A stretch of 54,283 nucleotides of DNA from Candidatus Bathyarchaeota archaeon (lineage in GTDB: Archaea > Thermoproteota > Bathyarchaeia > Bathyarchaeales > UBA233), in assembly GCA_025057795.1 (NCBI GenBank), contig JANXEP010000053.1:1-54283 (forward strand), written 5' to 3'. This document shows positions 36,517-44,480 of this stretch, piece by piece (the stretch's first letter is position 1; each line of letters opens with the position of its first letter). The notes under the pieces were generated by a model, which had not been told where the DNA came from, searched no databases, and saw only the letters and a program-made list of their open reading frames with translations. The position numbers were made by a program, and so were the translations under genes.

Positions 36517-36882
36517 ATGGGCATCCACATTATCGCCGAATTTCGAGGTGTGGATCCCGCGAAGATTTCCAAGGTGGAAGACCTTCGAGCGGTTTTGGAT
36601 AGGGTAGTTGCTAAATCCGGCTTGCATGTTATATCTTCAAGTTTTCATCAATTTGAGCCTTATGGGGTTTCCGCCATCTACCTCTTAAGTGAGTCACATT
36701 TAAGCGTTCACACATGGCCTGAATATGGGTATATGGCTTTGGACATATTCACATGCGGAGATGACGACTCAGCCTTAAAGGCTTTCGAGTTAATGGTGAA
36801 GGAGTTTCAGCCCAAAAGCGTTGAGAAACGCGTGATCAGGAGGGATGTTGTTGGAGAAGCTGGAAGCAAGAATACTGCGTGA
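36517..36882 (+). CDS. speD: S-adenosylmethionine (or arginine) decarboxylase proenzyme
   Basis: A 121-residue pyruvoyl proenzyme. SESHLSVHTWPEYGYMALD contains the self-cleavage site, where Ser60 becomes the pyruvoyl group; the conserved Cys is in DIFTCGDD. Small archaeal members act either on SAM (aminopropyl donor) or, in some Crenarchaeota, on arginine. Here it overlaps bpsA, which needs decarboxylated SAM, so the SAM activity is favoured. ATG 36517 has GGGTG 8 bases ahead; GTG 36508 is an alternative. Confidence 0.92.
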   Translation: MGIHIIAEFRGVDPAKISKVEDLRAVLDRVVAKSGLHVISSSFHQFEPYGVSAIYLLSESHLSVHTWPEYGYMALDIFTCGDDDSALKAFELMVKEFQPKSVEKRVIRRDVVGEAGSKNTA

Positions 36883-37921
36883 ACTTGCAACTTCAAGGAA
36901 AACCTTCTGGGAGCTTTTAGAGAAAATTGACAGTTCTCTAGTTGATTTTGTAGCTGCAATTAGGAGGCTTAGTGTAGAGGGACTTATAACCGTTGACGGG
37001 GAAGGTTTCTGCATAACTGAAAAAGGCAGGGAAAAAATTAATCCAGGAAGCGTGGGCTTTGAAGGGAAAATCTGCCAATCCTGTCAAGGCAAGCGGGTAC
37101 TGGCTGAGGGAAAGTTCAAAGAAGTTTTGGCAAAGTTTAAGCAAATTACTGCAAAAAGGCCAAGCCCCTCCCTAAACTTTTTCCAAGGATATATGCTTGA
37201 ACAAGACGTGGTTTCACGCGTAGCCTTAATGCACAACTACGGGGACTTGGACGGAAAAGCCGTTGTTCTGGTAGGTGACGACGACCTGCTGAGCGTAGCC
37301 CTAGCCCTAACTGGTCTGCCCTCCCGCATAACCGTTTTGGATGTTGACAGAAGGTTGGGCGATTTCTTGAAATCAGTCAATAAGGACTATGGCTTCACCA
37401 TAGAATTTATTGAGTACAATGTGGCTGAACCGCTGCCGAAAGAGCTTATGGGAAGGTTTAACGTGTTCTCTTCGGAGCCCCTTGAAACAGTTTCTGGGTT
37501 AAAGGCTTTTATATTGAGGGGTGTATCCTGCCTTAAAGAGAATGGTGTTGGATATTTTGGCTTAACCCGTTACGAGGCTTCGCTGAAGAAGTGGCTGGCT
37601 GTCCAGAAACTCCTTGCAAGCATGAACTGTGTTATTACAGACATTATTCAAGGGTTTTCTGTCTATCCAATGAATTATGAAACTGCAAATTACGAGGAAT
37701 TCGCCTACAGTTTAGGCTTCAAGGTAGGCAGAAACCATGGAGTTAACTGGTATAAATCTGCCTTATTCCGGTTTGAATTGCTCGGCGTGGCAAAACTCCC
37801 AGCTAGGGCAAATAAAAAATTGAGGATAACTTTCATTGACCCCCATGAGGATCTAACCCATCCGAAACTACGCCACAAATCCCTTCCAAAGTCAAAAGTT
37901 ACGGGTGACGCGTCAAGTTAG
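36845..37921 (+). CDS. bpsA: N4-bis(aminopropyl)spermidine synthase (branched-polyamine synthase)
   Basis: A 358-residue BpsA (DUF43). Residues 1-70 form a winged helix (LEARILRELATSRKTFWELL), and KICQSCQGKRV resembles part of the family's N-terminal part. The catalytic Rossmann domain has GKAVVLVGDDDLLSVALALTG, in which the Asp-rich GDDD motif is the active site, and the C-terminal part has the family EDLTHPKLRHKS. It adds two aminopropyl groups to the N4 of spermidine; branched polyamines are known from thermophiles. It starts inside speD, with AGGAGG just ahead. Confidence 0.9.
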   Translation: MLLEKLEARILRELATSRKTFWELLEKIDSSLVDFVAAIRRLSVEGLITVDGEGFCITEKGREKINPGSVGFEGKICQSCQGKRVLAEGKFKEVLAKFKQITAKRPSPSLNFFQGYMLEQDVVSRVALMHNYGDLDGKAVVLVGDDDLLSVALALTGLPSRITVLDVDRRLGDFLKSVNKDYGFTIEFIEYNVAEPLPKELMGRFNVFSSEPLETVSGLKAFILRGVSCLKENGVGYFGLTRYEASLKKWLAVQKLLASMNCVITDIIQGFSVYPMNYETANYEEFAYSLGFKVGRNHGVNWYKSALFRFELLGVAKLPARANKKLRITFIDPHEDLTHPKLRHKSLPKSKVTGDASS

Positions 37922-37943
37922 CCAAAATTTTGGGAGTGATCTC

Positions 37944-38456
37944 ATGCCGTATAATAGGTTAAAAACGTCAGGTACAGCTCTTTTCAATGTGAGGATTCGC
38001 CATGCCGACGAGAAGGACTTAAAAGAGATCGTTAGGCTTTCGGAGAAGCTTGGGCTGGAAGAGAGCAACATGGATTCTATGATTTCACCCCTACCCAGCG
38101 AGTTTCAAAACCCAAAATGGATTCTCAAAAACATGAGAGGCGAAAACACGGTGGTTTTCGTCGCTGAAGTTGAAGGAAAAATCGTTGGATACTCCCTCGG
38201 CTGGATTAGCCGGCCATGGGGTTACAAGGGCAAAAGGGGCTACATATGTGACTGTTTCGTCGAAAAATCCTACAGAAGACAGAGCATCGGCGAGGCACTT
38301 ATCAAGGCTATGCTTGAATGGTTTATAAAAAAGGGTGTGGAATGCGTGGAAGCAGACGTTTACTCCAATAATGCTCCATCTTTAAAGCTTTTTAAAAAGC
38401 TGAGTTTCGAAGAAGTTTTTAAGAGGCTACGTTTCACGGTTGACCAGCGGCGATAA
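37944..38456 (+). CDS. GNAT N-acetyltransferase (RimI-like)
   Basis: A 170-residue GNAT protein starting MPYNRLKTSGTALFNVRIRH. VFVAEVEGKIVGYSLGWI forms strand 4 and CDCFVEKSYRRQSIGEALIKAML is the acetyl-CoA-binding motif (R/QxxGxG/A). SNNAPSLKLFKKLSFEEV is the C-terminal motif B. The substrate could be a ribosomal protein N-terminus or a polyamine, as the gene follows bpsA closely, but this cannot be settled. ATG 37944 with GGGAGTGA ahead is preferred to 37905. Confidence 0.85.
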   Translation: MPYNRLKTSGTALFNVRIRHADEKDLKEIVRLSEKLGLEESNMDSMISPLPSEFQNPKWILKNMRGENTVVFVAEVEGKIVGYSLGWISRPWGYKGKRGYICDCFVEKSYRRQSIGEALIKAMLEWFIKKGVECVEADVYSNNAPSLKLFKKLSFEEVFKRLRFTVDQRR

Positions 38457-38461
38457 ACTGC

Positions 38462-39367
38462 CTATTTCATTATCATGTCCACAAATTTTTCAGGCTGAAA
38501 CTCCTCTAGATCATCATACTTTTGTCCGGTTCCAACGAACAATATGGGTTTATGCGTAACATATGTTACGCTTAGAGCTGAGCCTCCTTTAACGTCGGCG
38601 TCGACCTTTGTCAGTATAGTAGCGTCTATGCCTACGCTTTTTTGAAACTCTTCCGCCTGCATCACTGCATCGTTTCCAGTTAGGGAATCAACTGTTAAGA
38701 TGGTCATGTCGGGGTTTACGACACGTTTGATTTTTGCAAGCTCGCTCATTAAATTGCGGTTTGTCTGCATCCTGCCAGCAGTATCTATTAAGACGACGTG
38801 GATTCCCTGAGCTTTCGCGTGGCTTATAGCGTCGTATGCCACCGCCGCGGGATCCGCGCCATACTTGTGCTTTATCATTCGTATACCCAGACGCTTGGCA
38901 TGGTTTTCCAGCTGTTCAATGGATCCCGCCCTATAAGTGTCGCTGCACGCAAGCACAACGGTGTAGCCCTTAGCGGTTAGCAGCTTGGCAACTTTAGCGA
39001 TTGTTGTGGTTTTTCCAGTTCCGTTTATCCCTACAAAAACTATAACGAATGGTTCCTTCTTTCGGCGTTTTTCTTCAATAGCCTTGAACAAGTCAATTTT
39101 GTTTTTTGTGAGCATAATTTCCAAAAGAACTTCGCGAAGGTTCTCTTCAACAATTTTCTTTTTGTCTTCGAGTCTCTTGACTTGCACCCCGTTTAGGCGT
39201 TTTCCCAGTTCACTGCATATGCGCTCTGCCACTGGTACGGCAACATCGTTTTCAATAAGGTTCAGTTCGAATTCGGAAAGGATTGGACGAAGGTTTTCCG
39301 CTTTTAGCTCCGTTGTTGTAACTTTGTTTACTAGACTGCTTAAGCCTGATTTCAGTCTTTCAAACAT
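38462..39367 (-). CDS. ftsY: Signal recognition particle receptor FtsY
   Basis: A 301-residue SRP-GTPase with the NG domains only. The N domain (LSSLVNKVTTTELKAENLRPILSEFE) precedes the G domain with GINGTGKTTTIAKVAKLL (P-loop), DTYRAGSIEQLE, DTAGRMQTNRNLM and TKVDADVKGG. The start at ATG 39367 overlaps the pfdA stop by 8 bases; an earlier start at 39412 would only add pfdA-overlapping residues. It docks ribosome-nascent chain complexes at the membrane. Confidence 0.96.
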   Translation of the reverse strand: MFERLKSGLSSLVNKVTTTELKAENLRPILSEFELNLIENDVAVPVAERICSELGKRLNGVQVKRLEDKKKIVEENLREVLLEIMLTKNKIDLFKAIEEKRRKKEPFVIVFVGINGTGKTTTIAKVAKLLTAKGYTVVLACSDTYRAGSIEQLENHAKRLGIRMIKHKYGADPAAVAYDAISHAKAQGIHVVLIDTAGRMQTNRNLMSELAKIKRVVNPDMTILTVDSLTGNDAVMQAEEFQKSVGIDATILTKVDADVKGGSALSVTYVTHKPILFVGTGQKYDDLEEFQPEKFVDMIMK

Positions 39368-39806
39368 TCTTTGGAGGTTTCTCCTTCGTAAGTTCGGCTG
39401 CCAGCTCCTCAAATCTTTCTCTATCTTCGTTGAGTCTTCCCACTACCTCTGATAATTGTTGTTGAAGCGCAGCTCTATTCCTTTCCAAGTTCTCAAGCCT
39501 CTTCTTAATTATCTCCTTGGCTTCTTGTAATGTTTTCTCAATGGAGACTCCTGCTCCTACTCCCACGGTTACTTTATCTGGAGTTTCAAGCCTTGCTTTT
39601 ATGTAAGAGCCGCCTCCTATTGGAACAAGGAGCTCAGCATTTGCGCTTTCTTTTTCTAGCCCTTCCAACGTCATGCTTGTGTAGGTTAAGTCTGTTATTA
39701 GGGCATCTACCATTCTTATCCTCGAGTTTAAAGCTTCAGCTGTCTGCTCGAGCAAGCGTATTTCAACGCTTAGCCTTCTCAGCTCCTCTTCAACTTTTTG
39801 CGCCAT
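39360..39806 (-). CDS. pfdA: Prefoldin alpha subunit
   Basis: A 148-residue coiled-coil protein. Two long helices flank a beta-hairpin region (LVPIGGGSYIKARLETPDKVTVGVGAGVSIEKTL), the conserved prefoldin-alpha core. It forms the alpha2beta4 holdase. It overlaps rpl18a by 17 bases at its 5' end and ftsY by 8 bases at its 3' end, the common archaeal order. Confidence 0.95.
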   Translation of the reverse strand: MAQKVEEELRRLSVEIRLLEQTAEALNSRIRMVDALITDLTYTSMTLEGLEKESANAELLVPIGGGSYIKARLETPDKVTVGVGAGVSIEKTLQEAKEIIKKRLENLERNRAALQQQLSEVVGRLNEDRERFEELAAELTKEKPPKNV

Positions 39807-40047
39807 CTGCCCCTTCTCCAGCTACCAATTTTCTTATAAGAGTGTCTTCAGCTTCTTGAAACGGTATTTCTTCCACCTTGCTTATTATGATGTGAAACCT
39901 TTTAACACGGTGCTTGCTGCCCAGTTCTGCGTAGACCTTTTCAACGGCATGTTGAGGTTTAACCGCAGCTACTTCTTTTTTGAAGCTGGTTTTAAGGTTC
40001 GGCTTTCGAATTTCTCCGGTAACTCTGAAAACTTTCAACTCGCTCAT
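39790..40047 (-). CDS. Ribosomal protein L18a (LX)
   Basis: An 85-residue LX protein (MSELKVFRVTGEIRKPNLKT; HRVKRFHIIISKVEEI). Its 5' end overlaps the end of the aIF6 gene by 56 bases in another frame. Confidence 0.95.
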   Translation of the reverse strand: MSELKVFRVTGEIRKPNLKTSFKKEVAAVKPQHAVEKVYAELGSKHRVKRFHIIISKVEEIPFQEAEDTLIRKLVAGEGADGAKS

Positions 40048-40720
40048 CTTCCTTCATTACACCCAAAGCATGTCCAATTATAAACATTTCTGGTCCAGTT
40101 GTCAGCGAGCCAACAAGAGCCGCGCGGCTATTACAAACCAGCCCTGTTCCCACGTATGGAATTCCACAGTTAACTGTGCCTACGTCAACGGGAACCTTTA
40201 GGGCGTCCTCTAAGATTTTGCGTTCAGAATCCCTCAGCAGTGGATGCGCCAAAACACCCTTATTTGTTGCAACCGCCAAAGAGCCCACATAAGGCAGCTG
40301 TGCAATCTCGCATGGGACGGCTTCAACGCCAAGAGTTTCGGAGATCTTCCTAATCTCGACGGGCTTAAGCCTTGGGTCGACAACCGCGCCATAATCGTTT
40401 GCTAAAACCATGTTTCCATACGCAGTTTTTTTGGTTTCCATTATGGCTATGTTTCCGTCAAAAGAAGATTTTATGGCTTCGACCTCTTCTTCCCTCACGT
40501 AGTGGGGGAGTAAAATTCCATTAGAGTTTGCACAAGCCAGAGAGCCAACTAGAATTGAACCGCCTATGTTTGTGTGTACCAGTTTAACCCCCAGCCAATA
40601 ACTCAGCTTTTCAGCTTTTTTAACAGGGACAAATTTGGGCAGGATGAGGATTTTCTCTGTGGCTAATGAATAAACGCCTATACTTGCGCTTCCGAAAAGG
40701 CTTGTCTGGTAAATTGCCAC
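39992..40720 (-). CDS. Translation initiation factor aIF6
   Basis: A 242-residue ribosome anti-association factor. Repeats of the pentein fold carry VGSLACANSNGILLPHYV, GNMVLANDYGAVVDP, VGSLAVATNKGVLAHPLL and VGTGLVCNSRAALVGSLTTGPEM. The tail after IIGHALG is about 20 residues long and is encoded over the start of rpl18a, longer than usual. Confidence 0.95.
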   Translation of the reverse strand: MAIYQTSLFGSASIGVYSLATEKILILPKFVPVKKAEKLSYWLGVKLVHTNIGGSILVGSLACANSNGILLPHYVREEEVEAIKSSFDGNIAIMETKKTAYGNMVLANDYGAVVDPRLKPVEIRKISETLGVEAVPCEIAQLPYVGSLAVATNKGVLAHPLLRDSERKILEDALKVPVDVGTVNCGIPYVGTGLVCNSRAALVGSLTTGPEMFIIGHALGVMKEDERVESFQSYRRNSKAEP

Positions 40721-40721
40721 A

Positions 40722-41183
40722 TCAGTCTCCTTCAGCCAAATAAACTGTCACGTTGCCTTCCTTATCCTTTGCGGCTTTTATACGGATTTTCCGCGGAGGC
40801 TTCTCTATGCCTCTGCTCCAAATTTTTTCGTTAACCTCATTACTTATGATCAGCCTTTTAGGCTCAGTTTCCTCTTCCTCCGCTCCTATTTTGGCTTCAA
40901 GCTTCATATGTTTCTTAACAAAATCCCTCAAGATCCTCACGGCTTTGGGAGCCCTTTTGTTCGGCGGCATAAGCCAAGCCTTTCCTAATGGGACGGTGTA
41001 AAATCTTTCCTCAACAATTTCCTCTTTAGCTTCCTCTTTTAACTTGGGCTTGGCTTCTTTAACCTCTTCAACAGCCTGCTTTTCAGCAACCTCCTCTAAG
41101 GGCTCTTTCTCCGCCTCTTCAGTCTTTTCCACCTTTGCGCTTGTTTCATCCGTTTCCTCAATGCTTTTTGTTTCTTCCATCAA
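40722..41183 (-). CDS. Ribosomal protein L31e with long acidic N-terminal extension
   Basis: A 153-residue protein. Residues 58-153 are L31e proper (ERFYTVPLGKAWLMPPNKRAPKAVRILRDFVKKHMK). Residues 1-57 are nearly all Glu, Lys, Ala and Val, a low-complexity acidic tail absent from most L31e, which are about 85-95 residues. No in-frame Met lies near the domain boundary, so the extension is probably translated. It is 1 base upstream of aIF6. Confidence 0.92.
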   Translation of the reverse strand: MMEETKSIEETDETSAKVEKTEEAEKEPLEEVAEKQAVEEVKEAKPKLKEEAKEEIVEERFYTVPLGKAWLMPPNKRAPKAVRILRDFVKKHMKLEAKIGAEEEETEPKRLIISNEVNEKIWSRGIEKPPRKIRIKAAKDKEGNVTVYLAEGD

Positions 41184-41191
41184 TTTTCACC

Positions 41192-41347
41192 TTAAGCCTT
41201 TATTTTCCGCGTTCTCCAATGCCGCCTTTTGGGATGCGTTCTGAACTTCCCAAGCGTTTTAACTACAACCCACGTTGGAACCGCCCTTTTCTGTTTTCCC
41301 GCCTTCGCAAGCCTTCTCTTTTTAGCTGCGGGTTTGTTTCTGGCCAT
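41192..41347 (-). CDS. Ribosomal protein L39e
   Basis: A 51-residue basic protein starting [20 protein letters not shown] and ending [11 protein letters not shown]. The sequence VPTWVVVKT and the Arg/Lys-rich tail match L39e, which lines the exit tunnel. It lies between PDCD5 and L31e, its normal place. Confidence 0.95.
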   Translation of the reverse strand: MARNKPAAKKRRLAKAGKQKRAVPTWVVVKTLGKFRTHPKRRHWRTRKIKA

Positions 41348-41348
41348 T

Positions 41349-41687
41349 TTAAACCCTTCTTATTTTTGTTTCACGCCTTCCAGCCTGAATTTGAATCAAT
41401 ATTTGTTTGAGCTGCTCATCCGTTAATGGTATGGGCAGCCTTCCCTTTTGGGCAAGCTGGATTAGCTGCAATTCCAGCTGAGACGTGAACTCCGGCTTAA
41501 CTAGTTTTAAGTTTGCCAGTCTCTGCCGGGCTTCCGGAGTCAGTATGCTCTTTAGTATGGCTTGCTTCTGCATTTCTAGTTGCTGCTCCATTTGGGCTTT
41601 CTGCTGCTCTTCCGCCAGCCTCCGCTGTAACGCTAAAAGTTTTCTTTGCCGCAGTTCTTCCAGCTCTTCCTCCGACACATTATTCAC
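41349..41687 (-). CDS. PDCD5-like DNA-binding protein
   Basis: A 112-residue protein. A charged Gln-rich helix ([26 protein letters not shown]) leads into [49 protein letters not shown], the PDCD5/TFAR19 core. The archaeal role is not known; it binds DNA in some species. The start overlaps the S19e gene by 8 bases. Confidence 0.92.
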   Translation of the reverse strand: MNNVSEEELEELRQRKLLALQRRLAEEQQKAQMEQQLEMQKQAILKSILTPEARQRLANLKLVKPEFTSQLELQLIQLAQKGRLPIPLTDEQLKQILIQIQAGRRETKIRRV

Positions 41688-42144
41688 CTTGATATTTAGC
41701 TAAACCCGGGATTTCTTTCAGCAACTCCTTTTTAACTTCCTCCGCTACCTCTTCAAGAAGTTTCCTTCCTTTCCTCGTTATTATTCTTCCCTTATTCTGA
41801 AACTTTTCAACTAATCCAGCGGCTTCAAGTTGCTGCAATGCCTTTCTTATTATAGCCCCACCAGCCTTAACAGCGTGTTCAGGTCTAACCCCGTAATCTT
41901 TTCTTCCTCCATACTCGGCGCGAAGCCTTTCCATGCCCACCGGGCCATTAACGTAAATTTTTCTGAGAAGAGATGCGCAGCGGATATACCACCAATCTGG
42001 GTTTTCAGGAGGCCTCTGGACATGGGCTCCTGTTTTTACAATGCTTGCCCATGGAGGCGGCGCCACTTCGTCGACATTTTCCTTTAGGTAGCTAGCCAAT
42101 TTCTGAATGAACTCCCGCGCTGGAACATCGTTTGGAGTTGGCAA
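41680..42144 (-). CDS. Ribosomal protein S19e
   Basis: A 154-residue S19e, TTG start with GGAATGGAG ahead. [33 protein letters not shown] and [32 protein letters not shown] are family signatures. It contributes to 30S maturation. Confidence 0.94.
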   Translation of the reverse strand: MPTPNDVPAREFIQKLASYLKENVDEVAPPPWASIVKTGAHVQRPPENPDWWYIRCASLLRKIYVNGPVGMERLRAEYGGRKDYGVRPEHAVKAGGAIIRKALQQLEAAGLVEKFQNKGRIITRKGRKLLEEVAEEVKKELLKEIPGLAKYQGE

Positions 42145-42217
42145 TTCTCTCCATTCCTCTTGTTTCCTTTCAGTAATTCAACAAGCCAAATATAAAGGCT
42201 TTCACTTTTTAATCCTT

Positions 42218-42493
42218 TTATCGACGTTTATAAAGTATAAAAGTGTGTCCCCTAACTTCAATCAAAGTGGCCCCGGTTTGCTTTGCAATTGTTGACGCTA
42301 TTATGCTGGCTTTATCCTCATCCAAGGCGCTTTTCAAAATTTTAATTTTCACCACTTCTCTGGTTTTCAACTGCTTTTCGATTTCTCTGATTAATTCCTG
42401 TGAAACTTGTCTTTTACCTACCCAAACTGTGGGCTTTTCTCTGCCAAATTCATTCTTAATGCGGCGTCTCATACCAGCCGTAATATTGCTCAT
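42218..42493 (-). CDS. YhbY/CRM-domain RNA-binding protein
   Basis: A 91-residue protein of the CRS1-YhbY fold. It has the GKRQVSQELIREIEKQLKTREVVKIKIL core, and RGHTFILYKRR closes the domain (canonical GxxF in the C-terminal strand). It is linked to pre-50S ribosomes in bacteria. Its ATG overlaps the stop of the Rpp21 gene as ATGA. Confidence 0.9.
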   Translation of the reverse strand: MSNITAGMRRRIKNEFGREKPTVWVGKRQVSQELIREIEKQLKTREVVKIKILKSALDEDKASIIASTIAKQTGATLIEVRGHTFILYKRR

Positions 42494-42804
42494 GGTTTAG
42501 TCTTCCTCTTTAACGGTATTCGTGCATGTTTGCCGCATCTCAAGCATGTAATCACAACGTGAGGTTCCCTTCGCTGTTTTATGCGGACGCGGCAGTTCAC
42601 CCCGGGCAAAATAAACCCTTTACAATTGCGGCATACTTGGCGCCTATACTCCTTGGGAAGGCGAACTTTGGCAGCCATAGCAATCCTGCGGGCAATATTA
42701 ACGTAACGCTGAGCTAAATCGGGGTCTTCATGATAGGTTTCCCTTGCCAGAAGAAAAAGCGTCCGGATGCGCTGCATGGCTATACGTTTAACAGTGGTCT
42801 CCAC
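42490..42804 (-). CDS. RNase P protein component 4 (Rpp21)
   Basis: A 104-residue protein. Two N-terminal helices (VKRIAMQRIRTLFLLARETYHEDPDLAQRYVNIARRIAM) are followed by the zinc ribbon, whose four Cys lie in QVCRNCKGF and TCLRCGKHARIPLKR. It binds RNase P RNA with Rpp29 to cut tRNA 5' leaders. Confidence 0.93.
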   Translation of the reverse strand: METTVKRIAMQRIRTLFLLARETYHEDPDLAQRYVNIARRIAMAAKVRLPKEYRRQVCRNCKGFILPGVNCRVRIKQRREPHVVITCLRCGKHARIPLKRKTKP

Positions 42805-42911
42805 CTTATATCTCCATCTTTAAAGCGTGTTCAAGGTTATTATAAAGTTAGCCTTGCTGGTTTAACGTTTATTTACTGACAGTTCCTAAAATGGTATAGA
42901 GGCGCCTTTAA

Positions 42912-43448
42912 ATGCTCAATCAGGAAACGGTTTCACGTCAGGAACTGGGCATAGTTAAAAACATTGGTCTTATCTCAGACACGCATATCCCCGTCCGCGC
43001 TAGAGAACTTCCAAAACGGGTTCTTGAAATTTTCGAAAAAGTCGATTTCATAGTGCATGCAGGCGACCTGGTGGACCTGTCAGTCATCGACAATCTGGAA
43101 CAGATTGCACCCGTTTTGGCTGTTTATGGAAACATGGACGGCCCTGAAGTTCGTGGAAAATTGCCAAAAATGACCTCTGTTAAAGCTTTAGAATGGAAAA
43201 TCGGGGTTACACACGACCCTGGAACCCTTTTCGGAATGGGGAAAATGCGGGAAATAGTCAAGCAAAACGGTTTTAACGTTCTTGTCTATGGGCATACGCA
43301 TCATCCAAACATAAAATGGGAAGGAGACATCCTGTTTATTAATCCTGGAAGCCCAACAAATCCCCTGCCGCCTTTTGTAGCCAAGCCCACGGTGGCTTTG
43401 CTGAAGGTAACTAGAGAAAAAATATTCCCTGAAATAGTTCAGCTTTGA
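42912..43448 (+). CDS. Metallophosphoesterase (YfcE/MJ0936 type)
   Basis: A 178-residue calcineurin-like phosphodiesterase. The metal motifs are present: ISDTHIP, VHAGDLVD, YGNMDG, VTHDPG and YGHTHHPN followed by NPGSPT. Only the short single-domain form is present, as in MJ0936 (cAMP-independent phosphodiesterase in vitro). Substrate in the cell is unknown. Confidence 0.92.
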   Translation: MLNQETVSRQELGIVKNIGLISDTHIPVRARELPKRVLEIFEKVDFIVHAGDLVDLSVIDNLEQIAPVLAVYGNMDGPEVRGKLPKMTSVKALEWKIGVTHDPGTLFGMGKMREIVKQNGFNVLVYGHTHHPNIKWEGDILFINPGSPTNPLPPFVAKPTVALLKVTREKIFPEIVQL

Positions 43449-43536
43449 AAATGGGGAAGAATCTGCGAAGTGGAGTAGCCCCGGCTCCTTGTAACCTGCA
43501 GATGGATGCTGGAATGAAACATAAAGAGGGGAAGTT

Positions 43537-44106
43537 CTATGTTGCCGATTGCACATTAGTTTCTGTACAGTACACGCCTTGGGCTGTAGAGATTGTTATT
43601 CGTACGGGTGTACCTACATCGTAAACGATAATGTTGCCAGGATTGACTATGTAGAACATTATTGTCCAACCTGACTTTAATATAAAGTCGTCTCCAGCCA
43701 CTTGGAACGTGTAGCTTTTGTCACCTATTGTAACCGTGTTTGTTCCAGTTTTGGTGAAATTTGAGACATATGGCATGTCTGCGGATAAAATGTCCCTTGT
43801 TTTGTTGTAGACTATGTAGGTTTCTGTTCCGTTCCAGACGCACTCTTGTCCCTTAATTGTGATTTTGCTTAAAACAACGTCTGTGGGGCCGTTATTTATT
43901 ACAACGAGGCATCCCAGGGAGGAAGTGCTGTTTATGTACCATAAATGACATTTTGTCAGGTAAAGGGACTCCCTCTGCGCTTGGTTACTCGTGACACTAA
44001 CGGCAAAGGTTGTTACAACAACGGAAAGCATAACCGCAACCACTAGAATAATCAAGTTCGCCACTGGAGTGCCCAGAGCCAACGAATTCTTAAGGAGTTT
44101 ATTCAA
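43537..44106 (-). CDS. Type IV pilin-like secreted protein
   Basis: A 189-residue protein. The N-terminus (SLALGTPVANLIILVVAVMLSVVVTTFAVSV) has a short basic leader and a hydrophobic helix as in archaeal pilins and archaellins. The remainder has beta-rich sequence with many N-glycosylation sequons (such as NSTS, NGTE, NKTR, NFTK). It is probably a surface pilin or adhesin subunit. No FlaI/FlaJ or PibD genes are nearby. It overlaps the upstream 85-residue gene by 4 bases. Confidence 0.7.
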   Translation of the reverse strand: MNKLLKNSLALGTPVANLIILVVAVMLSVVVTTFAVSVTSNQAQRESLYLTKCHLWYINSTSSLGCLVVINNGPTDVVLSKITIKGQECVWNGTETYIVYNKTRDILSADMPYVSNFTKTGTNTVTIGDKSYTFQVAGDDFILKSGWTIMFYIVNPGNIIVYDVGTPVRITISTAQGVYCTETNVQSAT

Positions 44107-44360
44107 GGCGTTCCCCTCCTCAACCCTTTGTCGTGGCTTATCTTAGGGGAGGCGGCGGATGAGGCCATTTTAAGCGTCTGGGGGTTTTCCTGGGTTATAT
44201 AAAGGTACGTTAAAGACTTGCACTGGTAGATTATCTGCGCACGGTTTCGCTTTTCAATGTAGCTTAACAAATCCAGGTACTGTTGCTCGGTGCCTTTCAG
44301 AACCAAAGCAATGTAGTAGAGGGGTTTCGTCGGGTCGATTTTTTCAACATTTCTTTTCAT
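44103..44360 (-). CDS. Small protein of unknown function, coupled to the pilin
   Basis: An 85-residue protein, MKRNVEKIDPTKPLYYIALV..., with a predicted beta-alpha-beta core and a positively charged tail. It overlaps the pilin gene by 4 bases, so the two are translationally coupled. I do not recognise a family. It may aid pilin synthesis or assembly, which is inference from coupling only. Confidence 0.6.
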   Translation of the reverse strand: MKRNVEKIDPTKPLYYIALVLKGTEQQYLDLLSYIEKRNRAQIIYQCKSLTYLYITQENPQTLKMASSAASPKISHDKGLRRGTP

Positions 44361-44392
44361 TCTTTCTTTCGCTCCTTTAACGTGATGTTCAA

Positions 44393-44445
44393 ATTATATA
44401 TTGAATATTACGAATTAATAAATATTTCTGATTCGAATATATAAT
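44393..44445 (-). promoter_or_regulatory. Promoter with inverted repeat for the pilin pair
   Basis: ATTATATATT at 44393-44402 pairs with AATATATAAT at 44436-44445, flanking an AT-rich core. On the minus strand the box nearest 44393 lies about 35 bases before the start at 44360, the TATA position. The inverted repeat could bind a repressor. Confidence 0.45.
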
Positions 44446-44480
44446 CAAACTCTAAACACATGCCCAAATCTCTGCAAAAA

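Noticed and set aside
36447..36602. Small frame ahead of speD
   Set aside because: It overlaps the SpeD N-terminus in another frame and shows no family similarity.
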